DNA of 64,000 bases from Eubacterium multiforme (GTDB lineage: Bacteria > Bacillota > Clostridia > Clostridiales > Clostridiaceae). The stretch covers positions 46,967-110,966 of the forward strand of contig NZ_JAUSUF010000010.1 of the NCBI RefSeq assembly GCF_030813415.1, in the 5' to 3' direction. A program made the position numbers and the translations under genes. Shown piece after piece: positions 55,274 to 63,543 of the stretch (positions are counted from its first letter, which is position 1; the number at the start of each line of letters is the position of its first letter). The notes below the pieces were generated by a model that saw only the letters and a program-made list of their open reading frames with translations, made no database searches and was not told where the DNA came from.

Positions 55274-56702
55274 TTGCCCCACCTTCTTTTGGTAAAGGTA
55301 TTTTATCAAAGGTTTCTCCAAACTCTTCTTTTTCTTTATCAAGTTGCTCCTGTTCTTCTACTGGATCCTTAACCCAAGGATGATTAGCCATTATAGTTTT
55401 ATTACTAATTATTCCTTTACTATTAACACAATTAGTAATAGTTTCACTCTCATTAATCTTAATATTCTTATTGAATATAATTTCTACTGGTACATCTTTG
55501 TATGTTCCTTGGTTAGATTCAGATAAATATATATTTATAAAATATAATAACTCTTTAAAAGCTTTCTTAAATAAAACTTCTAAAGAGTTACATTTTAAAT
55601 CTATTCCACTATATAAGAATTTAAGGGCTATACCACTTGGAGAACTGCCAAACTTATCTAGGTCTTTATTTACTCCTTGGCCACACTCATTAATATCACG
55701 TTTTAATTGTTCATAATGAACTTTAACAGCTTCTACGTCAATAGTGGGGTTTAATGTATCAACTCCGCCTTGCTCTACATCATCAATAATAATTGCTCTA
55801 TAATAATTTAGGTTATCCATAAACTCGCCTAAATCTTCTCCACCATATCCTTTTAATACATAGATTAGATTTTTAACTTCTTCAATAAAGTTTGCTACAT
55901 CACTTCTACTTAAATCATAATTATCTATAAGAGATTTAATAAACTTTATATCCGGCATTTCTATTCTATTATTTTTAAAAGGTATAAATGGTATCTTGCC
56001 CCATACAGCCCATGCACCATCTTTTAAATAATGTCCTATATTGCCATCTACATTAAGATATTTCTCACTGTCTAAGATTATATTATCTCCATCTTTAACA
56101 TAGTATTCAACTTTATCTTTATACCAAAGTTCAACTTTAGTTACTGTTTTCTTATTAGTTCCTTCATAAACTATAACATCATAAAGTCTTATTAATCTAT
56201 CTAAAGCCTTATGCCTTCTATCTACCCATATAGGTATTATCTGTTCACTAGGAATAACCATGGTATCGAACTTACCTTCTTCATCTAAGAATATATGTAA
56301 CCAACCTATTCCTTTGTTACTAGATTCATATCCTAACTCATTAAATATATCTAAGAAGTCATCTCCTAAAGTCCAATTTATCTTGTTAAGGTATTCCTCA
56401 TTATCAGATTTTAAAGTATAGTCTTTTCCTAATAAGTAATTTACTTTTTCATCAACTAGATTCTTATAAAAAGCGTGCGCTAGTTTATTATTAGCTTTAT
56501 ACTTTAGTTCTTCTGTTCCACCATTTGATGTAGGTCTAGTAATCTTCCTTTGAAATATATCATTGTTAACTTGATAATACTGTTCTCCTGTAAGCATTAG
56601 TTGTCTTGAAGGTGAACTTAAGAACTCTTGTATTTCTTCATTTAACCATTGTGTTGTACTCATAATCCCACCCGCTGGTGCAGGTTGTCCTAATCCAAAC
56701 AT
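55266..56702 (-). CDS. portal protein (SPP1 gp6-like)
   Basis: A 478-aa phage portal protein. Typical features are LAHAFYKNLVDEKVNYLLGK, a TWxLGDDF-like region, NDLSRSDVANFIEEVKN-type segments (DNYDLSRSDVANFIEEV), QLKRDINECGQGVNKDLDKF and GSSPSGIALKF. It follows the terminase by 14 bp. As the dodecameric gate, it is the packaging motor docking site. Confidence 0.92.
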   Translation of the reverse strand: MFGLGQPAPAGGIMSTTQWLNEEIQEFLSSPSRQLMLTGEQYYQVNNDIFQRKITRPTSNGGTEELKYKANNKLAHAFYKNLVDEKVNYLLGKDYTLKSDNEEYLNKINWTLGDDFLDIFNELGYESSNKGIGWLHIFLDEEGKFDTMVIPSEQIIPIWVDRRHKALDRLIRLYDVIVYEGTNKKTVTKVELWYKDKVEYYVKDGDNIILDSEKYLNVDGNIGHYLKDGAWAVWGKIPFIPFKNNRIEMPDIKFIKSLIDNYDLSRSDVANFIEEVKNLIYVLKGYGGEDLGEFMDNLNYYRAIIIDDVEQGGVDTLNPTIDVEAVKVHYEQLKRDINECGQGVNKDLDKFGSSPSGIALKFLYSGIDLKCNSLEVLFKKAFKELLYFINIYLSESNQGTYKDVPVEIIFNKNIKINESETITNCVNSKGIISNKTIMANHPWVKDPVEEQEQLDKEKEEFGETFDKIPLPKEGGANE

Positions 56703-56716
56703 ATTATTCCTCCTTT

Positions 56717-57958
56717 CTATTTAAGTACTCTTATTCCGCCTTTTTTCTTTGTTTGTTCCATAGCATATCTTAATGCATCCATAAGATGATTATAATCATC
56801 TATAGGTTTATTTATAACTTGTCCTTCCTTTGTATCCCATACATAGTTATTTAATTCTACTAATGTATTTTCACATTTAGGATGAACATATATTTTATAA
56901 TCTTGTATATTTTGTATTCCATTTAATATACTATCTTTACCTTTTTGTGCTGCTTTAATTCTTCTTATTCCTTGCTTTCTAATATCATCAATACTCTTAG
57001 GCTCTGCACTATCTGCTATAATTCTTTCTTTCGAATATCCTTTATATTTAATCATATTAACTATATCAGTATTACTCATAGCTTTTTGATAATGTTCATC
57101 AAAAATAAAAAGCTCCTTAGTCTTTTCATCAACTAAGCAGCATATAAAAGCTGTAGGATCATTAGTGTATCCAAAGTCTAAACCAAAGACACTAATAATA
57201 CCTTTTCTCTTATTTATTTCTTTTAAATCAAATTCAAGTTCAGTAAAGTTTTCATATACTAAGCCTTCTGCTATTCCCCATTCTCCAAGACCTTCTATTT
57301 TATATCTTCTTGGATTATTCTTTTCCATACTTTCAAATATGTTTCTATCATCTTCACCTAAGAACTCATTACATTTATAATTTGTGGTTATTGCTAAAAC
57401 ATTATCATCCTTTTTATCAAAGAACCTTTTCTTTAACCAGTGCTTTTCACTCCAAGGATTGAAGCTTAAAGTTATTTGTTTAAAATATCCCATTGGTAAC
57501 TCACCCCTTATTGACATATCTACTTTGTTAAAATCATCTTCATTCATTACTTGGAATGCTTCTTCAAACCAACACCAACATAAAAAACCATGTTCTACAG
57601 TAATAGAAGTTATACTCATAGGATCATCTAATCCTCTAAATAATATTTTCTGTCCTGTTGAAATGTATGTAGCTTCCAAAGGTGATTTACTAAAATGCCA
57701 TAAATGAGATACTCCTAGGTTATTAGCCGCCCATTTAAGTTGAGTATAAGTTGAATCTTTATGAGTATTAAACACTCTTCTTATAACTAATGTATTAGCC
57801 TTTGAATACTTCATCATATTATAGATTATCCATTGTGCAGTAGTAGTTGACTTCTTACTCCCCCTACCACCTTTAACAACTCTATATCTTCCTTTGAAAT
57901 TCCAAAATGTTTTATATCCTTTTCCAATCTTCTTAGCAATATTAATCTTCAAGTTCAT
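56717..57958 (-). CDS. terL: terminase large subunit (PBSX-type)
   Basis: A 413-aa ATPase/nuclease that packages DNA. It has the Walker A-like [16 protein letters not shown], the acidic WCWFEEAFQ Walker B-like motif and the nuclease start [14 protein letters not shown], then [16 protein letters not shown]. Length is normal. The start was set at ATG 57958, with GAGGGAG right upstream; the longer frame to 57985 overlaps more of TerS. The 17-bp overlap with terS implies coupled translation. Confidence 0.95.
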   Translation of the reverse strand: MNLKINIAKKIGKGYKTFWNFKGRYRVVKGGRGSKKSTTTAQWIIYNMMKYSKANTLVIRRVFNTHKDSTYTQLKWAANNLGVSHLWHFSKSPLEATYISTGQKILFRGLDDPMSITSITVEHGFLCWCWFEEAFQVMNEDDFNKVDMSIRGELPMGYFKQITLSFNPWSEKHWLKKRFFDKKDDNVLAITTNYKCNEFLGEDDRNIFESMEKNNPRRYKIEGLGEWGIAEGLVYENFTELEFDLKEINKRKGIISVFGLDFGYTNDPTAFICCLVDEKTKELFIFDEHYQKAMSNTDIVNMIKYKGYSKERIIADSAEPKSIDDIRKQGIRRIKAAQKGKDSILNGIQNIQDYKIYVHPKCENTLVELNNYVWDTKEGQVINKPIDDYNHLMDALRYAMEQTKKKGGIRVLK

Positions 57959-58340
57959 TTTCTCCCTCGAATATAATATTTGCATCTACATTAGCTTCTA
58001 TCTTGTCAACAAATAACCTATATCTTTTACCTAATAGCTCTGCTGCTTTAGTTCTATCTTGAAGTGATGCATCTAATCCGAATTGGTCCTTTTCTTCTCC
58101 CCTCATAACCTTTGTGAGATATTGAAGAACTTCTTCACCTTTTGCTATTCTTTCATCTTCTATCTTTTTTAAGCGTTTATCTATATATTGTTTTATATTA
58201 GGTTTTATTAGGTTTTCTGTTCCTATTACTGCTGCCGTCTTATTACTATATCCTGCTCTTCTTGCTGCTTCTGTAGCATTGCCTAGCTCAATATAATAAT
58301 CTGCAAATGCCTTCTGTTTTGGTGTAAGCTTTCTATCCAT
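57942..58340 (-). CDS. terS: terminase small subunit
   Basis: A 132-aa DNA-binding small terminase starting [20 protein letters not shown], then [19 protein letters not shown] and [16 protein letters not shown], the classic terminase_2 HTH layout. It recognises the packaging site. The start at 58340 has AGGTGG upstream; the GTG three codons earlier lies inside that site. Confidence 0.94.
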   Translation of the reverse strand: MDRKLTPKQKAFADYYIELGNATEAARRAGYSNKTAAVIGTENLIKPNIKQYIDKRLKKIEDERIAKGEEVLQYLTKVMRGEEKDQFGLDASLQDRTKAAELLGKRYRLFVDKIEANVDANIIFEGENELED

Positions 58341-58626
58341 CTGCTCCACCTACTTCTTTATATATCTCAACTAATTTTAAAAGTATTTCTTGTTGTTTAA
58401 ATGTACTTAATATTTCTACTTTAACTTTAGAATACTTATTAGGATCTTTCTTATCATCTGGATACATATTGTTATAATCTTCAACATCCATTAAGTGAAA
58501 TAACTTATATACAGTACATACATTTCCTGTATTTTTACTTACAAATTGTTCTCTATTCACTAAGTATATATATCCATAAATATTTAATCCTTTTATTAAC
58601 TTATTTATTTTACCTTGTATATTCAT
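58333..58626 (-). CDS. hypothetical phage protein next to terminase
   Basis: A 97-aa protein with IYGYIYLVNREQFVSKNTGN and VCTVYKLFHLMDVEDYNN, a conserved-looking phage gene often placed before terS. Mostly helical and charged; no motif gives a function. It overlaps terS by 8 bp. AAGGTGAAATA precedes the start. Confidence 0.65.
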   Translation of the reverse strand: MNIQGKINKLIKGLNIYGYIYLVNREQFVSKNTGNVCTVYKLFHLMDVEDYNNMYPDDKKDPNKYSKVKVEILSTFKQQEILLKLVEIYKEVGGADG

Positions 58627-58649
58627 TATTTCACCTTGTTTCTATGAAA

Positions 58650-58678
58650 AAATAAAAGAACCCTCATATGAGAGTTCT
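58650..58678 (-). terminator. rho-independent terminator before the packaging genes
   Basis: On the minus strand AGAACTCTCATATGAGGGTTCT (split as two arms around the central AT) forms a near-perfect hairpin followed by TTTATTTTTT, after the 58686 gene. Late transcription must pass it or start beyond it. Confidence 0.8.
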
Positions 58679-58685
58679 AATTGTA

Positions 58686-58901
58686 TTAGTTTGTAATATT
58701 GTTTTCGTATTTTCTAAATTTTTCTTTACACATTTCCACTAGGATAAGTTTATTATCTTGAGATAATTCATACCCTTCAATATTCACATCATTATTTAAT
58801 ATTTTGTAAATTCCAATAAACTCTTTGCTATTAATATTTACAACTATTTCAGCCATATCTTTAGATATAACATCAAATTTAATTATATCCATACCTCTCA
58901 C
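58686..58901 (-). CDS. small phage protein
   Basis: A 71-aa protein (IIKFDVISKDMAEIVVNINS) with an alternating beta pattern and a Lys-rich C-terminus. GGGGGTGAGAGGT precedes the start region. It is isolated between two terminators, downstream of the tRNA-like region. Function unknown. Confidence 0.55.
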   Translation of the reverse strand: MRGMDIIKFDVISKDMAEIVVNINSKEFIGIYKILNNDVNIEGYELSQDNKLILVEMCKEKFRKYENNITN

Positions 58902-58965
58902 CCCCTTTATAATATTATTCTACAAAGAAGCTTTATTTCCTTTTTATTCCATATAAATATTTTTA

Positions 58966-58998
58966 AATAAAAAGAACCTAGCCTAAACTAGATTCTTT
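58966..58998 (-). terminator. rho-independent terminator downstream of the tRNA-like element
   Basis: On the minus strand AAAGAATCTAG pairs with CTAGGTTCTTT (one mismatch) around a 6-nt loop, then TTTATTTAAAA. It probably ends the transcript carrying the tRNA-like RNA. Confidence 0.75.
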
Positions 58999-59048
58999 AG
59001 TAAACTTACTAATAGCACTTGTAATCCCTATCAGTAGTCTTTATTTAA

Positions 59049-59146
59049 TGGTGGAAAGTAAGAGATTTGAACTCTTGTTAAATGCTATCTATTAACACTA
59101 CTGGATAATAAATAAACAGTTCTCTTAACCGCTTGAGTAACTTTCC
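59049..59146 (-). tRNA. class-II tRNA-like element with enlarged anticodon loop
   Basis: On the minus strand: acceptor GGAAAGT with ACTTTCC (7 bp) and encoded A-CCA; TA at positions 8-9; D-arm CTC-AAGCGGTTAA-GAG; an anticodon arm with stem ACTG/CAGT; a long variable arm GTTAA...TTAAC; and a T-arm AAGAG-TTCAAAT-CTCTT. All arms fit a Leu/Ser/Tyr-type tRNA, except that the anticodon stem is only 4 bp and closes 13 nt (11 nt if a T-C mismatch counts as a pair) in place of 7. The amino acid cannot be assigned. It may be a decayed tRNA or a structured phage RNA. Confidence 0.55.
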
Positions 59147-59151
59147 TTAAT

Positions 59152-59270
59152 GGTAGGAACTTAATCCTACCTATGGTATAAAAGGGTATTGAGAATTTAT
59201 GAGAGGAAGGTAAAGGAATTGCACCTTTATAATACTATTCCTTCCATATTGCAGGGAAATTAATCCCTGC
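59152..59270 (-). other. hairpin cluster beside the tRNA-like element
   Basis: Three stable stem-loops lie in 120 bp: GGTAGGA/TCCTACC (59152-59171), GGAAGG/CCTTCC with an inner AAAGG-loop-CCTTT arm (59205-59245), and GCAGGG/CCCTGC (59251-59270). On the minus strand, the middle element reads AAAGG-TGCAATT-CCTTT-ACCTTCC. That is like the T-arm and 3' acceptor of a tRNA that has lost its other arms. No coding frame is plausible here. Confidence 0.4.
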
Positions 59271-59359
59271 TAAATCTAAAACATAAGGAGGCTTCACGCA
59301 ATGAACATCTTCACCCTGTCCACATATATATTATCTCATATAAACTCACATATTTTTTA

Positions 59360-59914
59360 TCATATGTTTATCAAATGTTTATCATTTTTCTTGTTTTTAA
59401 ACATTAAAGTATTTTTAAAATCTGCAACTATTCTTACTACATCTTCTCTTTTTCTATAAGCTGTTGCTTGTGCTATATTTAAACTCTGTGATATTTGTAA
59501 TATGCTTTTATTATCTCCATACTTTAGTTCTATAAATCTTCTATCTTCTTCACATAGAGTGTTTAAATTAGTTTCCATATTATCTACATATTCTTCTAGT
59601 TCTCTTATCTTATGGTTATTTCTTAGTATCTTCTTACTAATTATTAAATGTTCTTTTTCTAGTTTGGTTATTTCTTTGCACATTTGTTCTTCTGCAAAAC
59701 TGCTACCAATAGGTGATGTTTGAACTCTTTCAGATATTCCTGCTCCATTTTGATAATAGTCTATTGTTACGTTAGCATTTCTAATATCATTTTCTATTTT
59801 TTCTAATCTATTTCTTAACTTGTCTACCCATTGCTTTAAATAGTATATCTTCTTTTTATATTGAAAATATCTATATAACTTTCCTTCTGTTTTCTTAAAT
59901 GTTTCTTTATCCAT
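59360..59914 (-). CDS. ArpU-like/sigma-region-4-type phage late regulator
   Basis: A 184-aa protein. Residues 15-115 form a coiled coil; the C-terminus has a sigma-70 region 4-like helix-turn-helix (ILQISQSLNIAQATAYRKRE). Position just upstream of the terminase module fits ArpU/LtrC-type regulators that switch on late genes. AGGAGGT precedes the ATG. Assignment is from layout and HTH pattern. Confidence 0.8.
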   Translation of the reverse strand: MDKETFKKTEGKLYRYFQYKKKIYYLKQWVDKLRNRLEKIENDIRNANVTIDYYQNGAGISERVQTSPIGSSFAEEQMCKEITKLEKEHLIISKKILRNNHKIRELEEYVDNMETNLNTLCEEDRRFIELKYGDNKSILQISQSLNIAQATAYRKREDVVRIVADFKNTLMFKNKKNDKHLINI

Positions 59915-59952
59915 TAAATACCTCCTACCATTTTGCCGACATCAGCAATATG

Positions 59953-60159
59953 CTATATCTCCTTTAAATTAATACTTGTTTGACATATAACTTCTTCAAC
60001 ATCTATCCCGAATTTTGTCATATCTGCATAAGCTATAAATTTTAAAAATCCTTTTTCAAATACAACATCAACATTATTTTCTTTTGCTTGTTTTATTAAT
60101 TCATTCATTTTCTTTTTATAATAAATAGGATCATCTTTTCTTAATTTCATTTTTAACAC
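59953..60159 (-). CDS. small phage protein
   Basis: A 68-aa charged protein (KLRKDDPIYYKKKMNELIKQ, ending in ICQTSINLKEI). The frame starts MLKMKLRKDD; the second Met may be the real start. One Cys, no known motif. Part of the early small-gene array. Function unknown. Confidence 0.55.
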   Translation of the reverse strand: MLKMKLRKDDPIYYKKKMNELIKQAKENNVDVVFEKGFLKFIAYADMTKFGIDVEEVICQTSINLKEI

Positions 60160-60162
60160 CCT

Positions 60163-60543
60163 CTATTTTATTATTTTTAATATTGGCTTTTTATTATCTT
60201 TATGTGTATTACTAAATTCATTTATATAGTAATCACAGTTGCAATGGAGCTTTATATATCCTTTTTCTTTATCCCAGGTTAAACCATATATTTTTGTTAT
60301 TCTTATTTCTGTATCTTCTCCATTTACTTTCCAATCATTGTTCCAGGTATTTAATAAAGGTACTTCATAAAATAATGGAATTTTTAATACAAAGTCTTTA
60401 TTTCTTATGCAGCCTTTTTTATCAAGTTTAAATACTAAGCAGCCTTTTTCATCTAAGTTATTAGTTTTACCATTACATTCTCCACCATGTCTATAATGTC
60501 TTATGCAATATGCACATTCTAGCCTATTAGGAACATTATCCAT
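60163..60543 (-). CDS. Cys-rich phage protein
   Basis: A 126-aa protein whose first 50 residues hold six Cys: ECAYCIRH, GGECNGK, KGCLVF and KKGCIRN. Two more lie in LHCNCDYY near the end. The N-terminal C-x2-C with His residues could bind zinc. The start was set at ATG 60543 after GGTGGTGAT; the longer frame begins in this ribosome binding site. Unknown family. Confidence 0.55.
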   Translation of the reverse strand: MDNVPNRLECAYCIRHYRHGGECNGKTNNLDEKGCLVFKLDKKGCIRNKDFVLKIPLFYEVPLLNTWNNDWKVNGEDTEIRITKIYGLTWDKEKGYIKLHCNCDYYINEFSNTHKDNKKPILKIIK

Positions 60544-60560
60544 TGTTATCACCACCATTT

Positions 60561-60767
60561 TTATAAAGCTATACTTTTTATATTTCTATAATCAATTTGA
60601 ATTAATAATCCTGGTGTTGATATTTGAAGTTCGCCATTTAAAAATTTACAAAGCATATTGTTATAATTAAATCCTATAATTGGACCATTATATAGTTCTA
60701 TATCAAATATTTTAAAATCATCTTCTATATATCTATTAATTAACTTTTTAACTTTTTCTTTATTCAT
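60561..60767 (-). CDS. small phage protein
   Basis: A 68-aa protein (KKLINRYIEDDFKIFDIELY, then GFNYNNMLCKFLNG) with a mixed alpha/beta pattern; no motif recognised. It abuts the next gene, with 1 bp between. Function unknown. Confidence 0.5.
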   Translation of the reverse strand: MNKEKVKKLINRYIEDDFKIFDIELYNGPIIGFNYNNMLCKFLNGELQISTPGLLIQIDYRNIKSIAL

Positions 60768-60965
60768 TTACTCACACCATTCTTTCTTTATTGGATATAA
60801 ATTATAAGATTCTCCATTATAAAAATATTCTTTTATTTCAAAATATCTTTTATCAAAATTGCTTATTTCTACTTCCATTCCATCTAGAATATCTAAATGC
60901 TCCTTAAGTAATCTTTGTACATTTCTTGGAGCATTTTCTTTAAATCTCTTTTTACTAAATTTCAT
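60768..60965 (-). CDS. small basic phage protein
   Basis: A 65-aa protein with a basic N-terminus (KFSKKRFKENAPRNVQRLLK) and an aromatic C-terminus. It has a helix-like DNA- or RNA-binding look, but no defined motif. It is tightly packed in the early array. Function unknown. Confidence 0.5.
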   Translation of the reverse strand: MKFSKKRFKENAPRNVQRLLKEHLDILDGMEVEISNFDKRYFEIKEYFYNGESYNLYPIKKEWCE

Positions 60966-60967
60966 TT

Positions 60968-61366
60968 TTATTCATTCCTTCTTTTTTTAAAAGCAAATGT
61001 ATTACCCATGAACCAATATCTATATATAGGTTCTTCTGATACAAGTAATTCATAATCTTTATATACTTCTTGCCAACATAGTTTCATTTGTTTAAAAGTA
61101 CACTTACCTTTACATTTAACATCAATATTATATTCATGCGGACAATTCATTCTCTCTAATTTATTTTTAACTTTCTTTGTTAAATCTGTAATCCCTAACA
61201 TTCTTAGAGTTTTTCTTATATCTCCATTAAACTCGAAATAAGCATATTCACTGCTCTCTTCAACTGATAAATCTCCAATAAATTTTAATTGATTTATAAT
61301 ATTCTGATTTCTTTTTATTTCTAGTTTTAACTGTGTCTTATTTTCTTTAATAAGCCTAATTTCCAT
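60968..61366 (-). CDS. phage protein of unknown function
   Basis: A 132-aa protein: N-terminal coiled helix (RLIKENKTQLKLEIKRNQN), an SSEYAYFEFNGDIRKTL core and two C-x-x-C-like pairs (MNCPHEYNIDVKCKGKC). The C-terminus is aromatic and basic (YWFMGNTFAFKKRRN). No family recognised. Confidence 0.55.
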   Translation of the reverse strand: MEIRLIKENKTQLKLEIKRNQNIINQLKFIGDLSVEESSEYAYFEFNGDIRKTLRMLGITDLTKKVKNKLERMNCPHEYNIDVKCKGKCTFKQMKLCWQEVYKDYELLVSEEPIYRYWFMGNTFAFKKRRNE

Positions 61367-61408
61367 ATAATCACTCTTTTCTCACATAGATTTTTACTTT
61401 CTTATTAA

Positions 61409-61487
61409 ACTGGCTAAACTATATATTGTGTGTGATGGGGGTACATCACATCCTTTCAAAATTAATTCGTATCATAGTTTAGCCAGT
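61409..61487. repeat. 14-bp inverted repeat with a 51-nt loop in the early array
   Basis: ACTGGCTAAACTAT (61409-61422) is repeated inverted at 61474-61487. Plus-strand T-runs follow the second arm. The loop contains, on the minus strand, GAAAGGATGTG then ATG and a ten-codon frame. It may be a regulatory hairpin or a weak terminator of opposing transcription. Confidence 0.5.
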
Positions 61488-61493
61488 AGTTTT

Positions 61494-61676
61494 TTATATT
61501 TCCTCATTAATAGAAATTCTTAATACATCCTCATCAGCTTGTACATCTCTAATATAGTATTCTCCATAATTTTGTATATCTATATAAGTTGGATAAAACT
61601 CTTCTTCTCTGTTTTTAATTAAAATAGTTTGAAATGTACTAACACAACTTAATAAATCTTTTAATTTTATATCCAT
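61494..61676 (-). CDS. small phage protein
   Basis: A 60-aa acidic protein (DIKLKDLLSCVSTFQTILIK, then EEFYPTYIDIQNYGEYYIRD). It is immediately downstream of YopX (4 bp), with a good ribosome binding site, so real expression is likely. Function unknown. Confidence 0.55.
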   Translation of the reverse strand: MDIKLKDLLSCVSTFQTILIKNREEEFYPTYIDIQNYGEYYIRDVQADEDVLRISINEEI

Positions 61677-61680
61677 TCTT

Positions 61681-62121
61681 CTATTCCTCCACTTCTAACA
61701 ACTCTGGATTTTCGTATATATTCCCTATTACTTCTACTTCCATAACCTTTAAGCAACTAGGCTTTATCATCATTGTGTAACCTTTAGCATTTCGAAGTCT
61801 ATAACCCAAATTACAGCTTGATTGCCACCATTCTATAACGTTATTTTTATATTCAAATATTTTCTCGTCCTTTTTGAAATACTCATATCCCCTTATCTTA
61901 CATTTGCAACGCAATATATCTCCTTCATATATTCCCTTGTTATTCTTATCTTTTAATCCTGTGTATTGCATCCAAATATAATCTTCATTCATAAGTCTGC
62001 AATTAACCATTTCTATGTCACTGCAATCTACTCCGTCCCAGTAACAACTTGACATATCCTCATCTTTATAAACCATTATATTTTTTTCTTTATTCCAAGC
62101 TCTAAACTTAATTTCTCTCAT
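61681..62121 (-). CDS. YopX family phage protein
   Basis: A 146-aa protein with the YopX signature: REIKFRAWNKEKNIMVY at the start, then MQYTGLKDKNNKGIYEGDIL and a C-terminal VEVIGNIYENPELL. YopX proteins form decameric rings and are common in Firmicute prophages; role unknown. The start was set at ATG 62121 after AAGGTG, as the GTG three codons earlier is part of that site. Confidence 0.9.
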   Translation of the reverse strand: MREIKFRAWNKEKNIMVYKDEDMSSCYWDGVDCSDIEMVNCRLMNEDYIWMQYTGLKDKNNKGIYEGDILRCKCKIRGYEYFKKDEKIFEYKNNVIEWWQSSCNLGYRLRNAKGYTMMIKPSCLKVMEVEVIGNIYENPELLEVEE

Positions 62122-62123
62122 TT

Positions 62124-62312
62124 TTAACACCTTCTTGTATCTCTCTTATAAACTCCATAGAATGTTTTATCTATTAACACAATATAACTATCCTCTTTCT
62201 CTAAGAAAACCTCATGTACACTATTTTTAGTTAATAGAGGATGGAGCCTTGTCCAATCCTCCAGTAACTTTATTTTGGGTTTATCAAATATACTTATTTG
62301 TCCTTGTATCAT
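62124..62312 (-). CDS. small phage protein
   Basis: A 62-aa protein (QGQISIFDKPKIKLLEDWTR, then HEVFLEKEDSYIVLIDKTFY), predicted beta-rich. AAAGGA precedes its start. It lies between YopX and a tiny membrane peptide frame. Function unknown. Confidence 0.55.
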   Translation of the reverse strand: MIQGQISIFDKPKIKLLEDWTRLHPLLTKNSVHEVFLEKEDSYIVLIDKTFYGVYKRDTRRC

Positions 62313-62314
62313 TT

Positions 62315-62389
62315 TTATCTTTCCTTTAAAATAATCTTAGTGAATGTGTAGACTATTACTAGTCCACACACCATTATTAATAACTTCAT
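62315..62389 (-). CDS. possible 24-aa membrane peptide
   Basis: A 24-codon frame reads MKLLIMVCGLVIVYTFTK and ends IILKER: one hydrophobic span with a basic tail. It fills the gap between MazG-like and the 62-aa gene exactly. The ribosome binding site (GTAGG) is weak. Could be a phage micro-protein or chance. Confidence 0.35.
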   Translation of the reverse strand: MKLLIMVCGLVIVYTFTKIILKER

Positions 62390-62394
62390 AATGC

Positions 62395-62667
62395 TTAACC
62401 TACTGCATTAATCCTTTTTAGCTCTCTATTTATCTTGTACTCCATACTTTCTTTAATATTGCCAATGTTAATATCTTTTCTTAACATTAACTGTGTTATC
62501 ATAATTAATACATCTGCTATTTCTTCTTCTATGTTTTTTAAGTCTTTTCTTGCTATTGCTCTTTGCAATTCTGCTAATTCCTCAATTGTTTTAAGTTCCT
62601 GTGCTTCTACTCCATGGTAATTTAATATTTCTTGTACGCCTTCACTATGTTCTATTGTTATATTCAT
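62395..62667 (-). CDS. MazG-like nucleotide pyrophosphohydrolase
   Basis: A 90-aa all-helical protein with the MazG metal-binding pattern: EELAEL then EEEIADVLIMI. It hydrolyses NTPs or dNTPs to monophosphates; phage versions may clean nucleotide pools or remove alarmones. Length is typical for short phage MazG proteins. It lies 0 bp behind RusA. Confidence 0.85.
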   Translation of the reverse strand: MNITIEHSEGVQEILNYHGVEAQELKTIEELAELQRAIARKDLKNIEEEIADVLIMITQLMLRKDINIGNIKESMEYKINRELKRINAVG

Positions 62668-63060
62668 TTATATTTCCTCCAATTCCAGCATTACTCTTTC
62701 AATATCATCTGTATATTTCTTAATTACTGTTAAATTAACTATTTGGCTATCGTCCTTATACGCTATTCCATTTAGACTATCTAAAATAATCTTTGCTATA
62801 TTATCTACATCTGGCTTCTTACAAGGATACTCTATACCTTCTCTTATCCTCTGTATTCGCTTTTTAGTATAAGACTTAGGTATTTTATAGTAGGCTGTTA
62901 TAGTAGCCTTTACAGAGCCTTCTAGGTATCTTCCATCCTGTTCCTTGTAGCATATCTTTACCCAGTTTTCGTATTGAACCGTATCTGCTGGTGTAATAGC
63001 ATGTCCATTAAATACTCTAGGTCTTGCTTTACCTTTTATCTTCCCTTCTATGATTACCAT
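62668..63060 (-). CDS. RusA family Holliday junction resolvase
   Basis: A 130-aa endonuclease with the RusA core: GKARPRVFNG near the start and KKPDVDNIAKIILDSLNG, then AYKDDSQIV with the catalytic acids. It resolves Holliday junctions or branched phage DNA before packaging. The likely start is ATG 63060; a GTG at 63069 overlaps more of the upstream gene. It overlaps that gene by about 7 bp. Confidence 0.93.
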   Translation of the reverse strand: MVIIEGKIKGKARPRVFNGHAITPADTVQYENWVKICYKEQDGRYLEGSVKATITAYYKIPKSYTKKRIQRIREGIEYPCKKPDVDNIAKIILDSLNGIAYKDDSQIVNLTVIKKYTDDIERVMLELEEI

Positions 63061-63251
63061 GTACCCCACATCCTTTTAGGGTCATTAATTCTTTTAAAAT
63101 TTGTTCTCATGCCGTCCGCAAGCACACAATTTGCATCCCTTTCAGCTTTCTTTACTTTTATATATTTTCTGTAATTAAGCATATCTACTGTATATTTTGC
63201 TCTGCCCTTTGGTGTACTTAAATCGTAATTCTTTTGCATAGGCTTATTCAT
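63054..63251 (-). CDS. small basic phage protein
   Basis: A 65-aa protein (STPKGRAKYTVDMLNYRKYI, ending RINDPKRMWGTW) with many Lys/Arg and one Cys. It overlaps RusA at its 3' end and the 99-aa gene at its 5' end. No motif recognised; a nucleic-acid role is a guess. Confidence 0.55.
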   Translation of the reverse strand: MNKPMQKNYDLSTPKGRAKYTVDMLNYRKYIKVKKAERDANCVLADGMRTNFKRINDPKRMWGTW

Positions 63252-63543
63252 AGTGCTTCTTCTCCTTTCTAAATGCAGTACTAGATTCTAAGTGCTCTAT
63301 TTTAACCATATTGTTTGGTAACATCTCTTTAGTTACTTTAGTAAACTCTTTGTTCTCTCTTATTTGCAATAAGTTTTGTTCTGGTTTTATTATGTCTGCT
63401 ACATTAACACATACTTTATAATTTTCTAAATCCAATAAGATGTAGTTCTTGTATATCTTATTAACTATTCCATCATAATTTTTAGCTCTATGGTGGTAAT
63501 CTCTATGGATTAGCCTTACTCTATCTCCTATCTTTAATTTCAT
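63244..63543 (-). CDS. phage protein with SH3/KOW-like N-terminus
   Basis: A 99-aa protein starting KLKIGDRVRLIHRDYHH...YDGIVNKIYKNYILLDLEN, an SH3- or KOW-like small beta barrel pattern. The C-terminal half is charged and helical. The start overlaps the upstream gene by 4 bp (ATGA). Function unknown. Confidence 0.6.
   Translation of the reverse strand: MKLKIGDRVRLIHRDYHHRAKNYDGIVNKIYKNYILLDLENYKVCVNVADIIKPEQNLLQIRENKEFTKVTKEMLPNNMVKIEHLESSTAFRKEKKHYE

Noticed and set aside
61430..61475. Ten-codon peptide gene in the hairpin loop
   Set aside because: Starts after an AGGA-like site, but is very short and ends inside the inverted-repeat arm; no support for a peptide.
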